Source: an uncultured Lachnospiraceae bacterium (GTDB lineage: Bacteria; Bacillota; Clostridia; Lachnospirales; Lachnospiraceae). From it: a DNA stretch of 64,000 bases. The translations under genes and the position numbers were made by a program. The stretch lies in assembly GCA_902778165.1 (NCBI GenBank), contig CACYWQ010000001.1:186001-250000 (forward strand). The letters run 5' to 3'. This document shows positions 26,523 to 35,382 of this stretch, piece after piece. Within the stretch, counting starts at the first letter, position 1; each line of letters starts with the position of its first letter. The notes beneath the pieces are model-generated. The model did no database searches, was not told the DNA's origin, and saw only the letters and a program-made list of their open reading frames with translations.

Positions 26523-27039
26523 GCGAATTGCTGAATCAGAGAGAATATATATCCGTAGGATAACGGAAGATGACACGGACCTTATCGTTGATTGGCGTAA
26601 CCGTGAGGATGTCAGGGAGCATTTCTTCTTTAGAGAGAAGTTTACGAGACAAATACATGAGAAATGGCTTGCAGAGAAGATCGCTACCGGTATGGTCGAG
26701 CAGTTTATAGTATGCCTTAAAGATAATGATAGGCCTGTGGGAAGCAGTTATCTGCGTGATATAGACAGAGAGAATATGACCGCAGAGTACGGAATATTCA
26801 TCGGAGAAGCCGATGCAAGAGGAATAGGACTAGGAGCAGAGATTCTTAAGGCTACGATGGACTATGCTCTTAATGGTCTTAAGTTAACCAAGGTAAGAGC
26901 CAGGGCGATATCCGATAATCTTGCATCAATTCACATATTTGTTAATAACGGATTTGACATAGATGAGACCATACATAACGTCACCTGTTCGGATGCAAGC
27001 ATGGTCGATATGGTGATGATGAGCTATAAGGTTAAGTAA
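26515..27039 (+). CDS. GNAT N-acetyltransferase, amino-sugar type candidate
   Basis: This protein of 174 residues is a RimJ/RimL-like GNAT. It shows Arg-Arg-Ile-Thr-Glu-Asp-Asp and Trp-Arg-Asn-Arg-Glu-Asp-Val near the N-terminus, a Glu-Tyr-Gly-Ile-Phe-Ile strand, the acetyl-CoA loop Ala-Arg-Gly-Ile-Gly-Leu-Gly-Ala near residue 103, and Asn-Leu-Ala-Ser-Ile-His-Ile-Phe. PseH enzymes have the same layout, so this could be the pseudaminic PseH. WecD-like acetylation of dTDP-Fuc4N is equally possible. The ATG at 26515 overlaps the preceding stop; the longer frame from 26479 lies inside the upstream gene. Confidence 0.72.
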   Translation: MNERIAESERIYIRRITEDDTDLIVDWRNREDVREHFFFREKFTRQIHEKWLAEKIATGMVEQFIVCLKDNDRPVGSSYLRDIDRENMTAEYGIFIGEADARGIGLGAEILKATMDYALNGLKLTKVRARAISDNLASIHIFVNNGFDIDETIHNVTCSDASMVDMVMMSYKVK

Positions 27040-27056
27040 CCAAATACAACAAGGAT

Positions 27057-29009
27057 ATGGGCAGAGACGGAAGCGGCAGAGATAGAGCCGATATCAAAGA
27101 TAAATTGCATATATTGATAACTAAGCCATATATCCCATATATCGTGGCTTTGTTAGGAACCTGCGGAATGCAGGGAATCACTGCACTTAGCGCATCGGAG
27201 AATATACGTTATTCCAACAGTATATTCTCATTTTTTGTATTTATTCTAAGTGCAGGATTATTAAGAAGGATATGGTCTGAGTACACGGAAGATACCAAGT
27301 ACCATAAGAGATGGGCCGGAGTATTCTCGACCTTATTATCAACATCTCTTCATTTCGGGGCCAGACTTGAGGCTGTAGAGAATGTGCGTCTTGGGAATAT
27401 CATGATGTGGGTACAGATCCTTCTGTTAAGCATATATATGATTCCGATCGTGTCAGTTCTTTGGAACAGAATTGAATTGTTGATAATGGGCTTGTTTGGG
27501 AAGAATATCGGTAGTTCTGATACCAAACCGCTTAGTTTCGTGCAGATATGGGGAATCATATTCCTTATGTGGATTCCGACATTTCTTGCACTTTACCCGG
27601 GAGCATTTGTATATGATGCACAGGATGAATATATAGAAGTAATAACAAGAACATTTACTACACATCATCCGCTTCTGCACGTACTTCTTCTGGGCGGTAT
27701 TGTGCATGGAGCCGAGTATATTGGATATACCGCCAATACGGGGATAGCACTATATGTGCTGCTTCAGATGGCAATGATGTCCGGTATATTTGCATATTGC
27801 ATCAAGAAACTTGAGGGACTTGGGCTTAAGAAGATATATCTTGTATGTATCATGGTATTCTACGGACTGTTTCCGATATTTCCGATGTATGCTGTATGCA
27901 CGGCTAAGGACGGGCTCTTTACGGCATTCCTTACATTGATCGTTATGGAACTGCTTATATATGTGCTTAAGATCGAGGAATTCAATCCTGTCATATTCAC
28001 CATAGCATCCGTTCTTATGATGCTTATGCGTAATAACGGAATATATGCATTTGTTGTGGCAATGGCGGTCATTATAATATGTGAGTTTGTGCGTTGCCAC
28101 GGGAAAAACAAGGTGACTGAGACAGAGAATAAATCTGCAGAGAGTAAGACAACCGAGACGAGCGTAAGGAGACGACTTACGCATACTGCAGAAGGAAGAG
28201 TATATAAGTTGTTTATACTGACGTTGCTGTCAGTTGTGCTGTATATGGGTGGTAACTACGTGCTTACAATCGCCACGCAGGCTAAGGCAGAGGAACATCA
28301 GGAGATACTGACTGTTCCTATACAGCAATTAGCAAGAACTTATACTTATTCTGCGGATGTATTCAATGACAGAGAGATTGAGACGCTTCATAAATATCTG
28401 CCACAAGATTATCTGATTACGTACAGATTTAGGATTAGCGATGTGCTTAAGAGCGGATTTAATAATGCGGAATATGAAAGAGACAGTAGTTCGTTTTATA
28501 GGTTATGGAGAAGCATAGGATGCAGGAAACCTCTTATATATCTTAATGCGTGGTTTGGTACGTCATACGGATATTGGTATCCGGATGCACTCAATAATGT
28601 GTATGCGGGTAATCAGATGTATACATTCCAATATACGGATAGCTCGTATTTCGGATTCGAGACGGAACCTCCGGGAGTAAGAGACAGCAAGTTCCCTATC
28701 CTTGAGAGATTCTATGAGAATATCAGTTTGCGCAGATTCCAACAGAATATTCCCGTGATAAGCCAGTTGTTCTCACCGGGATTTATGTGGTGGGTATGTG
28801 CATTTGTGATATGCCTGATATTCAGTAGAGGCAGGAAGAAGCTTAGGATGTTGATCCCTTTAGCTCCTGCTGTATTTGTCTGGCTGACAGTATTGTTAGG
28901 TCCCACGACACTTGTAAGATATGTGCTCATACTTTGGTTTGTTGCACCGATGTATTCTGTGCTTATTAACGGATGTAATGATAAGCACGAAAATAATAAC
29001 GAAAGATAA
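27057..29009 (+). CDS. DUF6020-like polytopic membrane protein
   Basis: This 650-residue protein has about 12 helices. Leu-Tyr-Pro-Gly-Ala-Phe-Val-Tyr-Asp-Ala near residue 179, His-His-Pro-Leu-Leu-His near residue 203, Ala-Lys-Asp-Gly-Leu-Phe near residue 285 and Met-Arg-Asn-Asn-Gly-Ile-Tyr near residue 325 define the family pattern seen again at 30273 and 55425. The Asp in the first loop and the Lys-Asp pair fit a GT-C-like active site, but the function of DUF6020 proteins is unknown. A second external domain with many aromatic residues lies at about 430-560. The ribosome site AAGGA is unusually close to the ATG. Confidence 0.65.
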   Translation: MGRDGSGRDRADIKDKLHILITKPYIPYIVALLGTCGMQGITALSASENIRYSNSIFSFFVFILSAGLLRRIWSEYTEDTKYHKRWAGVFSTLLSTSLHFGARLEAVENVRLGNIMMWVQILLLSIYMIPIVSVLWNRIELLIMGLFGKNIGSSDTKPLSFVQIWGIIFLMWIPTFLALYPGAFVYDAQDEYIEVITRTFTTHHPLLHVLLLGGIVHGAEYIGYTANTGIALYVLLQMAMMSGIFAYCIKKLEGLGLKKIYLVCIMVFYGLFPIFPMYAVCTAKDGLFTAFLTLIVMELLIYVLKIEEFNPVIFTIASVLMMLMRNNGIYAFVVAMAVIIICEFVRCHGKNKVTETENKSAESKTTETSVRRRLTHTAEGRVYKLFILTLLSVVLYMGGNYVLTIATQAKAEEHQEILTVPIQQLARTYTYSADVFNDREIETLHKYLPQDYLITYRFRISDVLKSGFNNAEYERDSSSFYRLWRSIGCRKPLIYLNAWFGTSYGYWYPDALNNVYAGNQMYTFQYTDSSYFGFETEPPGVRDSKFPILERFYENISLRRFQQNIPVISQLFSPGFMWWVCAFVICLIFSRGRKKLRMLIPLAPAVFVWLTVLLGPTTLVRYVLILWFVAPMYSVLINGCNDKHENNNER

Positions 29010-29018
29010 GAGAAAGTA

Positions 29019-30260
29019 ATGGTATCAGATACAGATAAGATTAACCGAATAGCGTTCTATATCGGAGACTTAAGCAAGGGCGGAGCAGAGCATGTTATCC
29101 GTAATCTAGCCGAGTATTTCAATTCCATGGGTGTTGATACCTATATGGTGACTAAACTAAAAGGTGAAGATGAATACGAGTTAAGTGATGGTATTACGCG
29201 AATAATAGCTGATATTTCTCCGGAAGAAGAGAAGGGAAGAGTATATAACCTCTATGCCAGAATCCGTAAATTACGCAGAATCTGGAAAGAGATACGTCCC
29301 AATATCATAGTATCTTTCATACGTAAGAATAATCTTATGGCATTAGCTTCTGCAAGATCTCTTAAGATTCCTGTCGTAGTAAGTGTCCGTTCTGATCCTG
29401 CAAGAGAATTCGGAAGCGATATTGTAAGACGACTATCTTTTGCATTGTTTAGGAAGGCTGCAGGAATCGTGGTACTTACAAATGATGCCAAAGAATACTT
29501 TCCACCGATGTTGCAGGATAAGTGTATCGTGATGCCCAATGCAATAGATGAGAAGTTTGTAGATGTAATTGAGGGCAAGAAGAACTGGTATGGAATAGAG
29601 GGCGAGAGTCTTGCGGATGGTAGCGAGGATGCTATCTCGCTTATGTATGCCAAGAGACGACATGAGATAATCACGGTCGGACGAATTGATGATAATAAGA
29701 ATCAGAGGATGATTGTGGATGCATTTACCATGGTGGCTGATAAGCATCCTGACTGGACACTTCATATATACGGTGATGGTGAAGGAAGGATGGACCTTGT
29801 GGAATATGTCATAGGTCTTGATAAGAAGTTGGCCGCAGAAGGTAAGTATAAGCCCGGAAGTCGCGATGAAAACGGCAATTATACCAATATCTCGGACAGG
29901 ATCATATTCCACGGCGTTACGGATAATGTGGCCAGTGTGATGGCAGGCAGAGCGATATTTGTGCTACCGTCTAAACAGGAAGGCATGCCAAATGCTCTTA
30001 TTGAAGCCATGGTCATGGGAATGGCATGTATCAGTACGGATTGCCCCTGTGGCGGACCGGCAGAACTTATCAAGGATGGAGTTAACGGACTGCTTGTGCA
30101 GGTAACTGACGTATCCACAATGGCAGATGATCTTGATAATCTGATGTCGGATGATGAGCTTAGAATGATGCTTGGTACACAGGCTTCTAAGTTAATTGAG
30201 AAAGTACATCCAGACATAGTCTGCAGACAATGGAAGGAATATCTTGAAGGGCTTATATAA
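29019..30260 (+). CDS. Family 4 glycosyltransferase
   Basis: This 413-residue GT-B enzyme has Leu-Ser-Lys-Gly-Gly-Ala-Glu-His-Val near residue 13 at the donor/acceptor cleft. Val-Gly-Arg-Ile-Asp-Asp-Asn-Lys-Asn-Gln starts the second domain near residue 220, and Ser-Lys-Gln-Glu-Gly-Met-Pro-Asn-Ala-Leu-Ile-Glu-Ala near residue 325 is the EX7E nucleotide-sugar motif. This resembles GalNAc/GlcNAc-type retaining transferases of the GT4 family. An insertion around residues 195-215 and 275-295 is longer than usual. Donor not determined. Confidence 0.88.
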   Translation: MVSDTDKINRIAFYIGDLSKGGAEHVIRNLAEYFNSMGVDTYMVTKLKGEDEYELSDGITRIIADISPEEEKGRVYNLYARIRKLRRIWKEIRPNIIVSFIRKNNLMALASARSLKIPVVVSVRSDPAREFGSDIVRRLSFALFRKAAGIVVLTNDAKEYFPPMLQDKCIVMPNAIDEKFVDVIEGKKNWYGIEGESLADGSEDAISLMYAKRRHEIITVGRIDDNKNQRMIVDAFTMVADKHPDWTLHIYGDGEGRMDLVEYVIGLDKKLAAEGKYKPGSRDENGNYTNISDRIIFHGVTDNVASVMAGRAIFVLPSKQEGMPNALIEAMVMGMACISTDCPCGGPAELIKDGVNGLLVQVTDVSTMADDLDNLMSDDELRMMLGTQASKLIEKVHPDIVCRQWKEYLEGLI

Positions 30261-30272
30261 TATCTGCGTCAG

Positions 30273-32090
30273 GTGCAAATAATTAAGTATATGAAGAGTA
30301 TTGATATAAGAAAACTGAATATAGTGGAACTGGTTTATTCTTTGGCATTTGCAATGATGACAGTATTAAGCAGACATACAATGTACAGCGATAAGACAGA
30401 GAGTAATATTCTGACGGTCAATATGACATCATTCAGATTGACAGACATTCTCATATTTTTATCTGTGACGATTATTATGTATGTCTTGCTACAGATAATA
30501 AAGTTGGCTATAGATAAGGTAAACCCCTTTGTATGGCAGAAAGATGGACAGATTAAGAATAATAAAGTCGTATGCTGGCTTATTGTCTTTGCGGTGATCA
30601 TGATCTGTTATATACCATATATGATGAGTTACTGGCCGGGCGGTATATATAACGATACGCTTGATAGTATAGATATAGCGCTGGGCAAGTCAACATGGAG
30701 CAACCAGAATACAGTGTTGTATGCTCTTTTCTGGAAGCTGATATTTGCAGTCGGATCTGTTGTTAATCAGGGTGATTACGGCGGACTTAAGTTAATGACG
30801 GTTCTACAACCTATGGCACTTGCAGCTATGGCAGCAAGTTTTATTACGTGGCTTAGAGGCAGGGGTGTTCGCAGGTGGATAATTATTCTCCTAACAGCAA
30901 TTGTTGCCCTTGTTCCCGTATTCCCATATTACGGAGTAAGTCTCTGGAAGGAGACATGGTTTGGATTGGCCTTCTTCGCATATACATGGGTGTGGTATGC
31001 CATGAGCGAGAGATTGCTCGAGATATCCTCAGTAGATGAATCTGCGGATTGCAAAGGTCAGAACTTTTATAGCAAGAGTCAGTTTAGTATTAAAGATGTA
31101 ACTATATATATATTATCGATACTATGGGTTATATTCGGACGTAATAACGGACTGTATGTAGTTCTGTTTGTTATGATAATTTCGTCTATAATGCTTTTTT
31201 CAAGAATTGGTCGAGATCTATGGAAGAAATTGACTATAGTTAACATAACAATAGTAGCAGTTAGTCTATTAATCCAAGGACCGGTATTTAACCTCTGCGG
31301 AATAAAGAAATCATCGCCTGCCGAGAGTCTTGGAATCCCGCTTCAGCAGACTGCGTATATGATTGGAACGGCTGCTGTTGAGAATACGATGGCTGATGTT
31401 GTGATAGAAGATACGAATCAGGCGGTCAGAGAAAGCCTTAAGATAACGGATGCAGAGTATGAAGAGATCACTTCGATTATGCCTGTTGAGTCGTGGATAT
31501 TGCAGTATAATCCCGTGGTTGTCGATCCGCTTAAATTCTCAAAGGATTTTGATAAAGAGTATTTTGGTACGCGTACAGGAGATTTCCTTAAGACGTATAT
31601 AAGCCTTGCCTGCAAGAACCCTAAATATGCAATTCGAGGCTATTTGATCTCCACCATGGGATTCTGGGATGCATATAAGTCAAGTTCAAGCGCTTATATC
31701 TGCACAGCGCATACTTCACAGGCGGAGTATTTCATGAGTGATTATTTCAATATGAGGACCGGCAAGACACTTTCTGACATTGTTGGTCCAAGATTGTATA
31801 TAAGTGGTGGCACACTTGTATGGATAATGCTAGGATTATTCGTAATTGCCGGAAATATGCATAAGGGCAATAATCCGACGAATGAAAGCGATGAATCCAA
31901 ATTGACAGTTCGTTCAGATAATAAATGCACTTCAAGCAACAATATATCAGTTCTCACATTTCTGCCTGCTGTGGGGCTTTGGCTCACCTATATGCTTGCC
32001 GCTCCGTTATCATTCTCGTTCAGGTATCTATTCGGATTGTTGTTGTGCACACCTTTATACATCTGTCCAATCCTCAAGGATAAAAAATGA
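30273..32090 (+). CDS. DUF6020-like polytopic membrane protein
   Basis: This 605-residue protein shares its pattern with the products at 27057 and 55425: Tyr-Trp-Pro-Gly-Gly-Ile-Tyr-Asn-Asp-Thr near residue 120, Leu-Trp-Lys-Glu-Thr-Trp-Phe near residue 228, Phe-Gly-Arg-Asn-Asn-Gly-Leu-Tyr near residue 289, and a large external domain at about 345-485 before the last helices. Function unknown; a GT-C-type sugar or phosphosugar transferase is possible. The GTG at 30273 is used; an ATG at 30291 is in frame, and neither has a good ribosome site. It ends this long operon. Confidence 0.65.
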   Translation: MQIIKYMKSIDIRKLNIVELVYSLAFAMMTVLSRHTMYSDKTESNILTVNMTSFRLTDILIFLSVTIIMYVLLQIIKLAIDKVNPFVWQKDGQIKNNKVVCWLIVFAVIMICYIPYMMSYWPGGIYNDTLDSIDIALGKSTWSNQNTVLYALFWKLIFAVGSVVNQGDYGGLKLMTVLQPMALAAMAASFITWLRGRGVRRWIIILLTAIVALVPVFPYYGVSLWKETWFGLAFFAYTWVWYAMSERLLEISSVDESADCKGQNFYSKSQFSIKDVTIYILSILWVIFGRNNGLYVVLFVMIISSIMLFSRIGRDLWKKLTIVNITIVAVSLLIQGPVFNLCGIKKSSPAESLGIPLQQTAYMIGTAAVENTMADVVIEDTNQAVRESLKITDAEYEEITSIMPVESWILQYNPVVVDPLKFSKDFDKEYFGTRTGDFLKTYISLACKNPKYAIRGYLISTMGFWDAYKSSSSAYICTAHTSQAEYFMSDYFNMRTGKTLSDIVGPRLYISGGTLVWIMLGLFVIAGNMHKGNNPTNESDESKLTVRSDNKCTSSNNISVLTFLPAVGLWLTYMLAAPLSFSFRYLFGLLLCTPLYICPILKDKK

Positions 32091-32158
32091 GAATAGCAAT
32101 GAGATATCGTATGCAACATTTAGTACAAATCATCATCAAACCCATCTAAACCTAGTGG

Positions 32159-32187
32159 TTGACATATCTTCGGGGGGGTGGTAATAT
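32159..32187 (+). promoter_or_regulatory. Consensus promoter with G7 tract in its spacer
   Basis: A perfect TTGACA at 32159-32164 and TAATAT at 32182-32187 are 17 bases apart. The spacer contains seven consecutive G (32172-32178), then T and two more G. It drives the small secreted-protein gene at 32259. This is the strongest promoter match I see in the window. Confidence 0.75.
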
Positions 32188-32258
32188 TTTTCTAGAGTGT
32201 TTTTGCGTATTATCAGACAGAAGTAAAAGAAAAGCATTTTGAAGGAGGATATAGTGAG

Positions 32259-32882
32259 ATGAAGATTACAAAGTACCTTAAGTATGTGGTTATAGCTGGT
32301 TTAATAGGTGCGCTGGCATTTGTTCCTGTTACGGAAGCAGTTGCAGCAACATCTGCAGAGGAGAGACAGGCGGAGATTGAAAAACAAATTGAAGCTTTCT
32401 ATGAAGAGGCAACAGCACCTGCAAATAGGTCGGTTGAAGGAAACATATCGACAGTTGGAGGTTTCTTTACTGCAAAGGATGTACAAGGTGTTGCACTTGC
32501 TCCTTCAGCTGATTCCAATGCAGATAGCAATTCTTTCGTAAAGGTTTCTGACACAGATAAGAAGAAGAGCTCTGCAGCGGTAGGCGTAGCTAATAATGTG
32601 GCAACTGCTCTTAGTGCAACAGTTGGTCCTTGCATCAATGTAACCTATGGTAAGATGTGGCAAGGTATATATACACCGATGACGGACGGATCCAAGGGTC
32701 TTATGAGTATTGGTATTCCTGCCAACTTTAAGTCGGCAAATGCACAGTATTCTATCATAGCTGTATACGATGGCGGACTTTACAAGGTATATCCGAATCT
32801 GAGTACAAATCCCAACTGTATAACAGTTGACCTTGATCAGGCTTCTTCAGCTAACGTTATGTATGCGCTGATTAAGAAGTAA
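32259..32882 (+). CDS. Small secreted protein of unknown function
   Basis: This 207-residue protein has a classic signal peptide: basic Lys-Ile-Thr-Lys-Tyr-Leu-Lys start, hydrophobic core to about residue 24, and a probable cleavage after Ala-Val-Ala near residue 29. The mature part opens with a charged helix (about 35-55), has a Ser/Ala/Asp-rich low-complexity region (85-105), and ends with a beta-rich domain with two Cys (Cys126 and Cys184) and aromatic strands. I do not recognise the family. It has its own promoter and a strong AAGGAGG site, unlike its neighbours, and lies in front of a Wzy/ligase-like gene. It could be a surface or cell-wall associated protein. Confidence 0.75.
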   Translation: MKITKYLKYVVIAGLIGALAFVPVTEAVAATSAEERQAEIEKQIEAFYEEATAPANRSVEGNISTVGGFFTAKDVQGVALAPSADSNADSNSFVKVSDTDKKKSSAAVGVANNVATALSATVGPCINVTYGKMWQGIYTPMTDGSKGLMSIGIPANFKSANAQYSIIAVYDGGLYKVYPNLSTNPNCITVDLDQASSANVMYALIKK

Positions 32883-32912
32883 TTGCAAGTATAGTTAATA
32901 AGATTGGCATTG

Positions 32913-32944
32913 AGTCTCACTTCACCATCAGGTGGAGTGAGACT
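32913..32944 (+). terminator. Strong hairpin between secreted protein and ligase gene
   Basis: A 14-bp stem (32913-32926 with 32931-32944, one G-U pair) closes on loop ATCA. Only a weak T-rich tail (TTCTAAT) follows, so it may be a leaky terminator or a transcript-processing element rather than a full stop. The only GGAG near the next start lies in its right arm. Confidence 0.6.
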
Positions 32945-32951
32945 TTCTAAT

Positions 32952-34295
32952 ATGAGTATGAAAGATATCATTAACAGATTATTAATTCCAAAGAGGTATA
33001 AGAATATAGTCGCATGGATATATGTTATGGCCATATTCTGGATAATTCCGCTATATAATAAGGGGACCTATGACGGTATTAGTCAGTGCAAAATAGAGGT
33101 ATTCTACCTTATAAGTGGCCTGTCACTTGCATTGTATACAGCAGGTTCACTTATAGCAGATTTAAGAAATAGCTCAGACAGTGAGAATGGTTCGCATAAG
33201 AGCCTATGGGAAAAAATGAGTGCGACTGACATAATGCTTTCTCTTTTTGTATTATCAGCAGGCTTATCAACCGTTTTATCCCGGTACAGAAAGGAATCAA
33301 TATATGGAGTCCCCGGATTTGGAATGGGTACACTGTCATTGGTTATTCTGGTATTGTCGTTTTTCTTTATATCACGAAATATGCAGAGTTCTGATATTGT
33401 GTTTCACTTATTGGCACTTTCTTCGGTGATGCCGACTGTGTTAACAATCATCAATCGTTTGGGTTATGATCCGCTACACATATACCCTGTAGATGCTGAT
33501 ACCAAGACGCATTTGTATGTATCTACGATTGGCAATTACGGATGGTATTGTGAATATATGTCAGTTATAGTGCCTATAGCGCTGTATATGCTTCTTAATT
33601 GTGCCAAGATTACGGTAAAGCTAATATATGGCATATTTCTTGCGGTTGTGATTTGTGCTTTATCGCTTGCAGGAACCAAGGTAATTGTTCTGTCAATAAC
33701 GGTATCAGTTATAATCGTGTTATTTCAAAAGTTTCATAAGACTAAGTTTTTTGTTAAGGCAAACGTTGTTGCTATAATCATGGGATGCTTATTTGTCTTG
33801 TATGTTTGGGGAATACTATTTGCATCCAAAATACCGGAAATAGCAAATGGACGGGGATATATTTGGAATACATCTATACACCTGTTTCGAAGCTTGCCGG
33901 TGTGGCGTTGGTTTATCGGTGTAGGCCCTAATTGCTATATGTATGCACTTAATGATTATCTAGTGATACATACAGATGAATCAGTTGTATTTGCGGAGAA
34001 ATTGAGAGGGCTTGCTCTTACGTCGGCACATAGTGAAATGTTTGATTATTTGATAAATATGGGAATAGTTGGTCTTGTAGCATATTTGGGATTCATATAT
34101 TCTCTGATTGCCTCGTATTTATGTGGAGAAAAGGTAAGAAGTTCTCGAACGGATATAAGTTTTGTGTGTATAATCTCATATATCGTTTATACTGCCTTTA
34201 ACTTCTCTATAGTGTGTTCAACGCCAATGTTTTTTGTATTTAGTGCATTGCTTATGATTGGTTCAAACGAAGAGGTTTTTACTGTAGAAGAATAA
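32952..34295 (+). CDS. O-antigen ligase/polymerase-like membrane protein
   Basis: This protein of about 447 residues has roughly 11 helices. The large external loop between about residues 285 and 365 contains Gly-Arg-Gly-Tyr-Ile-Trp and Gly-Val-Gly-Pro-Asn-Cys, then Thr-Ser-Ala-His-Ser-Glu with the key His, the pattern of the Wzy_C / WaaL family. These enzymes polymerise lipid-linked repeats or join glycans to an acceptor. The start at 32952 (Met-Ser-Met) follows the hairpin; a further ATG is at 32958, and longer forms would begin inside the hairpin. It is followed by a bidirectional terminator. Confidence 0.82.
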   Translation: MSMKDIINRLLIPKRYKNIVAWIYVMAIFWIIPLYNKGTYDGISQCKIEVFYLISGLSLALYTAGSLIADLRNSSDSENGSHKSLWEKMSATDIMLSLFVLSAGLSTVLSRYRKESIYGVPGFGMGTLSLVILVLSFFFISRNMQSSDIVFHLLALSSVMPTVLTIINRLGYDPLHIYPVDADTKTHLYVSTIGNYGWYCEYMSVIVPIALYMLLNCAKITVKLIYGIFLAVVICALSLAGTKVIVLSITVSVIIVLFQKFHKTKFFVKANVVAIIMGCLFVLYVWGILFASKIPEIANGRGYIWNTSIHLFRSLPVWRWFIGVGPNCYMYALNDYLVIHTDESVVFAEKLRGLALTSAHSEMFDYLINMGIVGLVAYLGFIYSLIASYLCGEKVRSSRTDISFVCIISYIVYTAFNFSIVCSTPMFFVFSALLMIGSNEEVFTVEE

Positions 34296-34304
34296 AGAAT
34301 AGAG

Positions 34305-34332
34305 AAAGGACTCGGTTTGCTCCGAGTCCTTT
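34305..34332. terminator. Bidirectional intrinsic terminator
   Basis: An 11-bp perfect stem (34305-34315 with 34322-34332) with a six-base loop has T-rich flanks on both strands. It lies between the ligase-like gene and the convergent thioredoxin gene and should stop both transcripts. Confidence 0.9.
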
Positions 34333-34357
34333 TGACATCTCAATTGTTGAATTAGTA

Positions 34358-34675
34358 CTAGCTTCTTGCAAAGTCCTTAATCTGGTCTTTGGTTATTGCA
34401 CCGACCGACTTGTCTGCAACTTCTCCGTTCTTAAAGAGTAAGAGTGTCGGAATCTGCATAACCTTGAATCTTGCCGCAATATCCTGCTGATCATCTACAT
34501 TGACTTTGGCTACGGCAACATCATCCATCTCTTCTGCAGCCTCGTCAACTCTGGGTGAGAGTATCTTACACGGTCCGCACCATTCTGCCCAGAAGTCTAC
34601 CAATACAGGCTTATCGCTCTCAGATATTAATTTATCAAATGCTTCTACTGATCCAATACTAATTACTGCCATATG
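34358..34675 (-). CDS. trxA: Thioredoxin
   Basis: This 105-residue protein is a standard thioredoxin with active site Trp-Cys-Gly-Pro-Cys-Lys near residues 28-33, Val-Asp-Phe-Trp-Ala-Glu before it, cis-Pro in Gln-Ile-Pro-Thr-Leu near residue 73 and the C-terminal helix. It reduces disulphides in the cytoplasm with thioredoxin reductase. The start is the ATG at 34675, with AGGAGG six bases ahead; the longer frame to 34693 covers that site. It is a housekeeping gene set among glycan genes. Confidence 0.95.
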   Translation of the reverse strand, partial: HMAVISIGSVEAFDKLISESDKPVLVDFWAEWCGPCKILSPRVDEAAEEMDDVAVAKVNVDDQQDIAARFKVMQIPTLLLFKNGEVADKSVGAITKDQIKDFARS

Positions 34676-34794
34676 AAACCTCCTATTCATCAATAATACA
34701 AGTTTTCGCTGCTTCTAATTATGATTATACATAATCCGACCCATAATGCACCACATAATATGTATTTTTGAAAGAACAATTCAATTATGTATAG

Positions 34795-34800
34795 TATAAT
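34795..34800 (+). promoter_or_regulatory. Possible -10 box flanked by inverted repeat
   Basis: TATAAT lies 32 bases before the Fer4_19-GNAT gene. Eight-base arms AAAGAACA (34771-34778) and TGTTCTTT (34800-34807) flank it and could form an operator. No good -35 sequence is spaced correctly, so the call is tentative. Confidence 0.35.
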
Positions 34801-34832
34801 GTTCTTTAAAAGAAGCATATAAGGAGCGAAAT

Positions 34833-35321
34833 ATGCATAGAATATATGAGAATAATGATATAGTGGTGTTTTGGAACTCGGAGAAGTGTTTTCATTCAAG
34901 AAGGTGTGTGACAGCAAGTCCGCTTACATTTGATCCCATGAGGAAGCCTTGGATAGATGTTACGAAAGATAAGAACAGTAACATATGGCAGGCAATAGAG
35001 AGTTGCCCTTCAGGTGCACTTAGCTGCACATACAGACACGATATAGATGTTAAGATGGATGAGACTAACTTAAGAAGTGTAGCCTATGATGGAGATAAAG
35101 AAATTGGAGAATGCGATTATAGTAGCGAAGGCAGCGTAATCAGTATTTATCATACCGGTGTAGACCCTGCATATGAAGGTAAGGGAATCGCCAAACGTCT
35201 GGTATATACTATTCTTGAGTATGCGGAGCGCAATAAGATGGAAGTTAATGCTACGTGTTCTTATGCGAAGAAACTGATTGCAGATAATAAGAGCAATTGT
35301 TTGCATGGCGGAGAAGCATAG
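34833..35321 (+). CDS. Fer4_19 iron-sulfur domain fused to GCN5-related acetyltransferase
   Basis: The 162-residue protein joins two small domains. Residues 1-68 resemble the Fer4_19 (divergent 4Fe-4S mono-cluster) domain with Cys19, Cys25, Cys58 and Cys65 and the Glu-Ser-Cys-Pro-Ser-Gly-Ala-Leu motif. Residues 75-160 match the short YidJ-like GNAT domain with Val-Asp-Pro-Ala-Tyr-Glu-Gly-Lys-Gly-Ile-Ala. Each domain is known in bacteria, sometimes in the same protein, but no function is established. AAGGAGC precedes the ATG. It is the first gene of the next plus-strand run; a link to glycan synthesis is not evident. Confidence 0.8.
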   Translation: MHRIYENNDIVVFWNSEKCFHSRRCVTASPLTFDPMRKPWIDVTKDKNSNIWQAIESCPSGALSCTYRHDIDVKMDETNLRSVAYDGDKEIGECDYSSEGSVISIYHTGVDPAYEGKGIAKRLVYTILEYAERNKMEVNATCSYAKKLIADNKSNCLHGGEA

Positions 35322-35382
35322 ATTATAATATATGAAGCCTTGCAGCAAACGGGCTAATGACAGAAAGAAGGACAGATACGAT

